DNA of 18,591 bases. Origin: JANXSD01 sp043758125. GTDB lineage: Bacteria; Bacteroidota; Bacteroidia; AKYH767-A; OLB10. The DNA is taken from assembly GCA_043758125.1 (NCBI GenBank), contig JAYVOC010000090.1, positions 1-18,591 on the forward strand. The letters run 5' to 3'. The notes under the pieces were generated by a model. That model saw only the letters and a list, made by a program, of their open reading frames with translations. It made no database searches and was not told the DNA's origin. The position numbers were made by a program, and so were the translations under genes. Shown here one piece after another: positions 13,619-18,591 of this stretch. Positions within the stretch are counted from its first letter, which is position 1, and every line of letters begins with the position of its first letter.

Positions 13619-14581
13619 TTAACTATTTTGAACAATTAAATAATAAAGTGGCATTCCTATAGTAATATTAAAAGGGAAAGTTATTCCAAGTGCCATTGGT
13701 ATAAACAAACCTGGGTCGGCCTTGGGAGCGGCTAAACGCATGGCGGCTGGCACAGCGATGTATGATGCACTAGCTGCAAGTATGGCAAAGATAAAACGGT
13801 TGCCAATGTCATGAATGAAAAGACCGCTGAGTGCTGCTACTACACAACCATTTATCATTGGAACTATAATTGCAAATGCAGTTGCAAACCATCCATATTT
13901 TTTAAATGCTTTAAATCTTCTTGCGGTTACCATTCCCATTTCTAACAAAAAGATAGCTAGAAACCCTTTAAAAATATCTGTTGTAAATGGTTTGATTCCT
14001 TCAGCTTGTTTAGTATCGGCAATGAATCCAATAATTAGACTTCCGAGAATCAATAGTACGCTTCCATTGGTAAAGGAATGTTTTATTGTTTGCGTTAATT
14101 TTCCTACATTATGATTTTCCGTATCGAATTTCATCAATAAAATAACTCCCATAATAATTGCTGGAGATTCCATGAGTGCCATCACAGCTACCATGTGTCC
14201 ACCATAAATAATTTTTTGCGCATCTAAAAATGAAACTGATGCAACAAACGTCACCGCACTTACTGAACCATAAGCAGCAGCTACAGCCCCAGCATCACTA
14301 ATACTCATTTTACTTTTGAGAATAAAAAACGAGTAAAGCGGAATGATCGATGCTATTGCTAGGCCGAATAAAAGGGAGTAAACAATTTCGGTCGTAAAAC
14401 CACTGTGCGATAGTTCTTGTCCGCCTTTAAAACCAATGGAAAAAAGCAAATAAAGAGCAATGAATTTGCTTGAGGAGGCTGGAATTTCAAGATCACTTTT
14501 TACCGTCACAGCAAAAACTCCTAAAACAAAAAATAATAATGTTGGGTTGGTGAGATTGGTAAGTAAAATGTGAAAGTCCAT
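13619..14581 (-). CDS. sbtA: SbtA-type sodium-dependent bicarbonate transporter
   Basis: A 320-residue polytopic inner-membrane protein of the SbtA family, which imports bicarbonate with sodium in cyanobacteria. The start MDFHILLTNLTNPTLLFFVLG (ATG 14579-14581) fits the family; a longer in-frame start at 14647 would overlap the carbonic anhydrase gene and add a polar extension. Seen in order are a first helix, KSDLEIPASSSKFIALYLLFSIGFKGGQEL, the IS-DAGAVAAAYGSVSAVTFVAS segment in the middle, FLLEMGMVTARRFK, and a C-terminal helix block with ASASYIAVPAAMRLAAPKADP. About ten hydrophobic segments alternate through the length. No SbtB (PII-like) regulator gene follows. It lies 28 bases downstream of a carbonic anhydrase gene, so the two likely form an operon for inorganic carbon uptake. 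Bicarbonate as the substrate is a family inference. Confidence 0.9.
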   Translation of the reverse strand: MDFHILLTNLTNPTLLFFVLGVFAVTVKSDLEIPASSSKFIALYLLFSIGFKGGQELSHSGFTTEIVYSLLFGLAIASIIPLYSFFILKSKMSISDAGAVAAAYGSVSAVTFVASVSFLDAQKIIYGGHMVAVMALMESPAIIMGVILLMKFDTENHNVGKLTQTIKHSFTNGSVLLILGSLIIGFIADTKQAEGIKPFTTDIFKGFLAIFLLEMGMVTARRFKAFKKYGWFATAFAIIVPMINGCVVAALSGLFIHDIGNRFIFAILAASASYIAVPAAMRLAAPKADPGLFIPMALGITFPFNITIGMPLYYLIVQNS

Positions 14582-14609
14582 GGTATCTTTTATTTTAATG
14601 TTAGTAGAA

Positions 14610-15296
14610 TTAATCGATGAAAATAACTTTTCCAGTAGTAATATCATAAAATGCTCCTACAATTTTTAATGCTCCTTGTTTTACTAGCTCATTCATCACC
14701 GGACTTTCTTTTAGAATATCTGCGATAGTTAGTGCTACATTTTTCTTGGAAGTTTCTGTCATCATTAAATCCATGTTTGAATTGTCGCCAGTTATTGCAG
14801 GTTTAATTTGTTGAACAAGTTGAGTAAGATTTCCTAAATCAGCATTATCAATTGCTCCTTTTACGGCGCCGCATTTATTATGTCCCATTACAACTATTAG
14901 TTTCGTTCCTTTTACTTTTGTTGCAAACTCCATACTTCCTAAAATATTTGGATCTTCAATGTTGCCTGCTACCCTAGCCACAAAAATGTTACCGATACCT
15001 TGGTCAAAAATTATTTCTGGCGGAATACGAGAATCTAAACATGAAAGAATGAGAGAGTGAGGATGCTGATCTGCTTTTGTTGCTTCAATTTCTTCTTTGT
15101 AGTTGATGTTAATTTGTTTCTCTTGAAGAAATCGTTGGTTACCATTTTTTAGTTCAGTAATCGCGTCGTCAGGTGTTTTAATTTCAACAGCCGTTTGAAA
15201 TGCTTTAGGATTCTGCGCTAGACCTTGTGCTTGTATGCTAGAAGCTGAAAAAAAAGTTGCAATTACTATCACTGAAAGGAGTTTTATTTTTTTCAT
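14610..15296 (-). CDS. Secreted beta-class carbonic anhydrase
   Basis: Reversibly hydrates CO2 to bicarbonate. The protein has 228 residues from ATG 15294-15296; the upstream in-frame ATG at 15326 would put 10 polar residues before a clear signal peptide and is unlikely. A Sec signal (MKKIKLLSVIVIATFFSASSIQAQ, about 24 residues) points to the periplasm. The beta-class zinc and catalytic residues are present: Cys86, Asp88 and Arg90 in SCLDSRIPPE, and His139 and Cys142 in GHNKCGAVKG. The segment IFVARVAGNI follows the family pattern. The usual cytosolic enzymes lack a signal peptide, so its export together with a bicarbonate importer 28 bases downstream suggests periplasmic conversion of CO2 for uptake. 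It is divergent from the LysR gene. Confidence 0.95.
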   Translation of the reverse strand: MKKIKLLSVIVIATFFSASSIQAQGLAQNPKAFQTAVEIKTPDDAITELKNGNQRFLQEKQININYKEEIEATKADQHPHSLILSCLDSRIPPEIIFDQGIGNIFVARVAGNIEDPNILGSMEFATKVKGTKLIVVMGHNKCGAVKGAIDNADLGNLTQLVQQIKPAITGDNSNMDLMMTETSKKNVALTIADILKESPVMNELVKQGALKIVGAFYDITTGKVIFID

Positions 15297-15335
15297 TTTT
15301 TTCTGATTGTTTTGTCGATGCCGCAAAGATGATTA

Positions 15336-15400
15336 GTATAATTCATAAGTTTTCATTTATATTTGTAATAATTACCATAAATATATTTTATGAATTATAC
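15336..15400. promoter_or_regulatory. Nested dyad operator/promoter between carbonic anhydrase and LysR genes
   Basis: Perfect outer 13-bp inverted repeat: GTATAATTCATAA (15336-15348) and TTATGAATTATAC (15388-15400), centre 15368. Inside it are ATTTAT (15355-15360) with ATAAAT (15377-15382), centre 15368.5, and the dyad GTAAT-A-ATTAC (15365-15375), centre 15370. The right outer arm includes the LysR ATG (15390-15392). A TAnnTTTG box (TATATTTG, 15358-15365) is placed to drive the LysR gene. Concentric symmetry in a divergent LysR promoter is what a symmetric dimer-of-dimers site would give. Confidence 0.65.
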
Positions 15401-16313
15401 AATCAATCAACTACGAATTTTTCTAAAAGTTACTCAAACACTAAGCATTACAAAGGCCGCAGAGGAATTACACTTAACACAACCTGCTGTTTCTATCCAA
15501 CTCAAAAATTTTCAAGATCAGTTTGATATAGCACTAACTGAAATCGTTGGAAGGAAAATATTCATCACTGATTTCGGAAAAGAGATTGCCATTGCAGCAG
15601 AAAATATTTTGAATCAAGTTCATGCTATCAACTTCAAAACACTATCACACAAAGGTCAGTTGACTGGAAGATTGAAGTTCTCAATTGTATCTACTGGAAA
15701 ATATGTGATGCCTTATTTTTTGACTGACTTTATAAACCAACATGAAGGTGTCGAATTACTACTTGATGTAACCAACAAATTTAAGGTTATTGAAAGTCTC
15801 GAAAAAAATGAGGTTGATTTTTCGTTGGTATCCGTTCTACCTGAGAATTTAAAAATTGAAAAAATTGAGTTAATGCAAAACAAATTGTATTTAATGAGTA
15901 ATTCAAAACAAAAATTTAAAAACAAGCTCTACGATAAAACTATTTTTGAATCACTGCCATTGATTTATAGAGAGCAGGGATCCGGCACACGACAAACATT
16001 GGAGAAGTTTATGCAAAAGAATAATTTGCCAATAATAAAAAAAATGGAGCTCACCTCTAACGAAGCAGTAAAGCAAGCAGTAATTGCAGGATTAGGTTGT
16101 TCCATTATGCCTCTAATTGGAATAAAAAACGAACTACAAAATGGTGAGCTACAAATAATTCACGTAAAGGGTTTTCCTATTAAATCTGTATGGAATTTAA
16201 TTTGGCTGAAAGGAAAAAAACATTCTCCAGTTGCCTTGTCGTTTTTGAATTATGTAAAAAAGGAAAAGTCAAATATCATTAAAGATAAATTTGATTGGTT
16301 TGAAAAGTATTGA
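15390..16313 (+). CDS. LysR-type transcriptional regulator, probable regulator of the carbonic anhydrase/SbtA operon
   Basis: A 307-residue LysR-family regulator. The N-terminal winged helix-turn-helix spans about residues 1-62: INQLRIFLKVTQTLSITKAAEELHLTQPAVSIQLKNFQ, ending in GRKIFITDFGKEI. A linker helix and a type 2 periplasmic-binding-protein-like effector domain follow (about 90-295, GRLKFSIVSTGKYVMPYFLTDFINQHEGVELLLDVTNK; later EQGSGTRQTLEKFM and AGLGCSIMPLIGIKNELQNGEL). It resembles the CbbR/CmpR branch that controls carbon fixation and bicarbonate uptake genes, and it is divergent from the carbonic anhydrase/SbtA operon, so control of that operon and itself is likely. The effector is unknown. 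It is a single gene; no clear terminator follows. Confidence 0.92.
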   Translation: MNYTINQLRIFLKVTQTLSITKAAEELHLTQPAVSIQLKNFQDQFDIALTEIVGRKIFITDFGKEIAIAAENILNQVHAINFKTLSHKGQLTGRLKFSIVSTGKYVMPYFLTDFINQHEGVELLLDVTNKFKVIESLEKNEVDFSLVSVLPENLKIEKIELMQNKLYLMSNSKQKFKNKLYDKTIFESLPLIYREQGSGTRQTLEKFMQKNNLPIIKKMELTSNEAVKQAVIAGLGCSIMPLIGIKNELQNGELQIIHVKGFPIKSVWNLIWLKGKKHSPVALSFLNYVKKEKSNIIKDKFDWFEKY

Positions 16314-16836
16314 TTAGAACTCTGAATTAACGTTACAATACTTTCTTGATTATTAACAATATTAATTATTAAAAATAAATATTTATTGGCTCTGATTTTA
16401 ATCTTTGATGTAAAAGCATTCATTAACTAATTTTTATTCTCAATTATTCACCTAATGTATATTCCAAATATTTCTATTGCAAATTTTATTTCTCTAATTA
16501 AAGTAAGAATTAAATAAAAAGCGAAATGTAACTTCTTGCAAAGAGAGAATTATCAAGCGATGATTTCTTTTGATTAGTTATGCTATTTACAATTTCAATT
16601 ATGATATTAACTTTGCTTCTAAAGACGTTCATCTTTTTTTAAATTCAATTACGCTTATTAAAGTTATTTCTAAACAGCTCTATTAATTTCAGCATCTATA
16701 AAACCTAAAACATATATTAAATTTCAAGGTAATTTCTTTTTCAAAAACTCATTGTCCAGCATCCTTCAAAATAATTCTAATTCTAAAAAAGTTGGGAAAA
16801 GGAAAAAATTCTTATCATAAAAAAATTATAATTTGC

Positions 16837-16943
16837 CATCTGCTCAAGCAAAATCATATACCCAAAAAATGCATCTGCGCAAGCAAAACCAATGCTCCAA
16901 AAATTCACCATCCGCACAAGCAAAACAAGCCATCCAACATTCC
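16837..16943. repeat. Three imperfect tandem repeats of about 36 bases
   Basis: The conserved core CATCYGCNCAAGCAAAAY occurs at 16837-16854, 16872-16889 and 16909-16926, with start spacings of 35 and 37 bases. The intervening bases also resemble each other (CCCAAAAAAT, CTCCAAAAATT and CATCCAACATT), so the unit is about 36 bases. Spacings not divisible by three argue against a protein repeat. The function is unknown; iteron-like protein binding sites or a small RNA element are possible. Confidence 0.75.
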
Positions 16944-17037
16944 TTCTTGAAACCGCTAAACTTTCCTCCCAATATTTTGTTCAGTATTCATCATCACATA
17001 ATAAGAGTAGAAATTAGACGTTTCGCCTCTTAATTCT

Positions 17038-17045
17038 TACCTTCG
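17038..17045 (+). promoter_or_regulatory. Probable -7 element of dxs
   Basis: TACCTTCG at 17038-17045 differs by one base from the Bacteroidota -7 consensus TAnnTTTG and is followed by CACCACAATAAGTT and then the dxs ATG, giving a very short leader. A matching -33 TTTG is not clear (TTAG at 17014-17017 is the nearest). Confidence 0.4.
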
Positions 17046-17059
17046 CACCACAATAAGTT

Positions 17060-18591
17060 ATGCCCATGCAGCAGGTCCAAGCCGGTCCATTGTTAGATAA
17101 AATTGATATCCCCTCCGATCTGCGTAAGTTGAATCAGAGTCAACTAGTACAAGTTTGTAATGAACTTCGTCAGTATATCATTGATATCGTATCCGTTAAC
17201 GGCGGGCATTTTGGCGCTAGCTTAGGCGTAGTAGAACTTACCGTAGCCCTTCATTATGCCTTCAACACTCCTACCGATCAGCTCGTTTGGGATGTAGGTC
17301 ATCAAGCGTACGGACATAAAATTTTAACGGGTCGTCGAAACGTTTTTCATACTAATAGAATTTATGAGGGAATTTCAGGCTTCCCAAAACGTTCCGAAAG
17401 TCCTTATGATACGTTTGGCGTTGGGCACTCTTCCACGTCTATCTCAGCGGCTTTAGGGATGGCTGTTGCTTCTCGTTTGAAAAAAGATAAAAAGCGTCAG
17501 CACATTGCGATTATTGGCGATGGTGCGATGACAGCAGGATTGGCGTTCGAAGGACTTAATCACGCAGGAGTAGAAGACTCTAATCTCATCGTGATTCTCA
17601 ACGATAATTGCATGAGTATCGATCCTAACGTGGGTGCTCTTAAAGAATATTTAACCGACATCACTACATCACAATCGTACAATAAAGTTAAAGATGAAGT
17701 GTGGAAATTATTAGGCGTCATTTCTAAATTCGGACCCAACGCTCAAGCCATTGCACAAAAAGTTGAAGGCGCTGTAAAAAGTGCATTGCTAAAACAAAGC
17801 AATATGTTTGAGTCGTTAAGCTTTCGTTACTTCGGTCCAATCGATGGTCATGATGTAAACCACATGGTGAAAGTGTTGAACGATCTTAAAAAAATTCCTG
17901 GTCCAAAAATTTTGCATTGCTTAACAGTAAAAGGAAAAGGTTTTGAGTTAGCAGAGAAAGATCAAACGAAGTGGCATTCACCAGGATTGTTCGATAAAAT
18001 TACTGGAGAAATTTTTAAGCCTGTTATCGAAAAACCGCAGCCTCCAAAATATCAAGATGTATTCGGACATACCATTGTTGAGTTAGCAGAAATGAATAAT
18101 CGTATCGTTGGTATTACTCCTGCGATGCCTTCGGGATGTTCGCTCAATATTATGATGAAAGCAATTCCCGATCGTGCATTCGATGTCGGAATTGCAGAGC
18201 AACATGCAGTAACATTTTCAGCTGGTCTCGCTACGCAAGGAATGATTCCATATTGCAATATTTATTCTTCATTCATGCAGCGTGCGTATGATCAAGTGGT
18301 GCATGATGTTGCATTACAAAATTTGAATGTTGTATTTTGTTTAGATCGTGGTGGATTAGCTGGTGCTGATGGAGCAACGCATCATGGTGCTTTTGATTAT
18401 GCATTTTTTCGTTGCATCCCGAACATGATTGTCTCCGCACCCATGAACGAACAAGAGCTGCGTAATTTAATGTACACTGCGCAACATCCTAACATGGGAC
18501 CGTTTTCTATTCGTTATCCTCGAGGTAATGGTGTGATGGTTGATTGGAGAAAACCATTTCAGGCGATTCCAGTTGGCACAGGAAGAAAAGT
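17060..18591 (+). CDS. dxs: 1-deoxy-D-xylulose-5-phosphate synthase, 3' end beyond the window
   Basis: First enzyme of the MEP isoprenoid pathway: condenses pyruvate and glyceraldehyde 3-phosphate to 1-deoxyxylulose 5-phosphate using thiamine diphosphate, in the cytoplasm. The visible 510 codons start MPMQQVQAGPLLDKIDIPSDLRKL; the ATG at 17066 is an alternative start. An in-frame TAA at 17054-17056 bounds it upstream. Key motifs are GGHFGASLGVVELTVALHYAF, WDVGHQAYGHK with the substrate-site histidine, the thiamine diphosphate motif GDGAMTAG ... ILNDN, GPIDGHD, then GITPAMPSGC, FDVGIAEQHAVTF and DRGGLAGADGATHHGAFD in the transketolase-like second half. The frame is intact to the last base; a typical family length of roughly 630 residues means about 120 are missing. 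Its G+C is visibly higher than the surrounding accessory genes. No partner gene is visible in the window. Confidence 0.97.
   Translation, partial: MPMQQVQAGPLLDKIDIPSDLRKLNQSQLVQVCNELRQYIIDIVSVNGGHFGASLGVVELTVALHYAFNTPTDQLVWDVGHQAYGHKILTGRRNVFHTNRIYEGISGFPKRSESPYDTFGVGHSSTSISAALGMAVASRLKKDKKRQHIAIIGDGAMTAGLAFEGLNHAGVEDSNLIVILNDNCMSIDPNVGALKEYLTDITTSQSYNKVKDEVWKLLGVISKFGPNAQAIAQKVEGAVKSALLKQSNMFESLSFRYFGPIDGHDVNHMVKVLNDLKKIPGPKILHCLTVKGKGFELAEKDQTKWHSPGLFDKITGEIFKPVIEKPQPPKYQDVFGHTIVELAEMNNRIVGITPAMPSGCSLNIMMKAIPDRAFDVGIAEQHAVTFSAGLATQGMIPYCNIYSSFMQRAYDQVVHDVALQNLNVVFCLDRGGLAGADGATHHGAFDYAFFRCIPNMIVSAPMNEQELRNLMYTAQHPNMGPFSIRYPRGNGVMVDWRKPFQAIPVGTGRK

Larger units (their letters stand above)
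16314..17059. other. 745-base AT-rich gap with tandem repeats and the dxs promoter
   Basis: Between the LysR stop and dxs no convincing gene was found. The first ~500 bases are very AT-rich with many stops on both strands and nothing recognised. Three imperfect repeats occupy 16837-16943. The last part contains the probable dxs promoter. A 66-codon open frame at 16833-17033 is largely the repeats read across their phases and is not taken as a gene. Confidence 0.6.

Noticed and set aside
15297..15326. Longer N-terminus of the carbonic anhydrase from an ATG at 15326
   Set aside because: It would put ten polar residues ahead of a good signal peptide; the start at 15296 is better.
11665..16499. 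A dispersed repeat shared by the two gene-poor gaps (11665-11735 and 16442-16499)
   Set aside because: ATTTATTTCTCTAATT-like stretches match at 16 of 17 bases and AATTATTCA occurs before both, but spacing differs (60 versus 47) and the sequence is almost pure A/T, so chance is likely.
16837..16926. Short CRISPR array
   Set aside because: The three copies differ at several positions, the 'spacers' resemble each other, the core is only about 18 bases and no cas genes are present.
16833..17033. 66-codon protein gene on the + strand
   Set aside because: Much of it is the non-coding-looking tandem repeat read in shifting phase; there is no ATG start support and no family match.

Overview
The window is an AT-rich stretch (roughly one third G+C by eye) of a chromosome that looks like Bacteroidota, probably a Chitinophagales/Sphingobacteriales-type organism. 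Reasons: most starts lack a Shine-Dalgarno sequence; several upstream regions carry TAnnTTTG-like -7 boxes; and many genes belong to families common in that phylum (short AraC regulator with an Rcp1-like response regulator and CHASE3-PAS kinase, the small 'phosphoribosylpyrophosphate synthetase'-named family, an SSC lipoprotein with one transmembrane segment). No rRNA, tRNA, CRISPR or complete mobile element was found.

Layout, left to right. 1-530: the 3' end of a gene that may be a small DNA-binding protein, then an unrecognised two-helix membrane ORF. 646-4015: an RhlE-type DEAD-box helicase (+) and, facing it, a DoxX-family membrane protein and asparaginyl-tRNA synthetase (-), with clear hairpin terminators after the helicase and after asnS. 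4105-4293: a small unrecognised + strand ORF.

4404-11082, all on the minus strand: an envelope and general-stress-like block. In transcription order it holds an AraC-type regulator, a response regulator, a CHASE3-PAS histidine kinase, a small stress-type cytosolic protein, a DUF748 (AsmA-like) protein, a YihY/BrkB membrane protein, an 'iron permease'-family membrane protein, a 52-residue lmo0937-family protein and a 57-residue lipoprotein. The last two are small and easily missed. Three of the promoter regions share a short motif, suggesting co-regulation.

11083-13618: a 790-base gene-poor gap; a stand-alone glutamine-amidotransferase-like protein related to the C-terminal half of CTP synthase but lacking the canonical His-Pro-Glu; a secreted VirK-like protein; and a 400-base gap with a perfect 13-bp hairpin lying inside an unusually long open frame. 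13619-16313: an inorganic-carbon module, with a secreted beta-carbonic anhydrase and an SbtA-type bicarbonate transporter (-) divergent from a LysR regulator (+). The 93-base divergent promoter region is built as a nested dyad. 16314-17059: an AT-rich gap with three imperfect ~36-base tandem repeats. 17060 to the end: dxs, cut by the window edge.

The two most interesting systems are the carbonic anhydrase/SbtA/LysR module, which probably hydrates CO2 in the periplasm and imports the bicarbonate under LysR control, and the three-regulator envelope-stress block, whose regulon and signal appear undefined.
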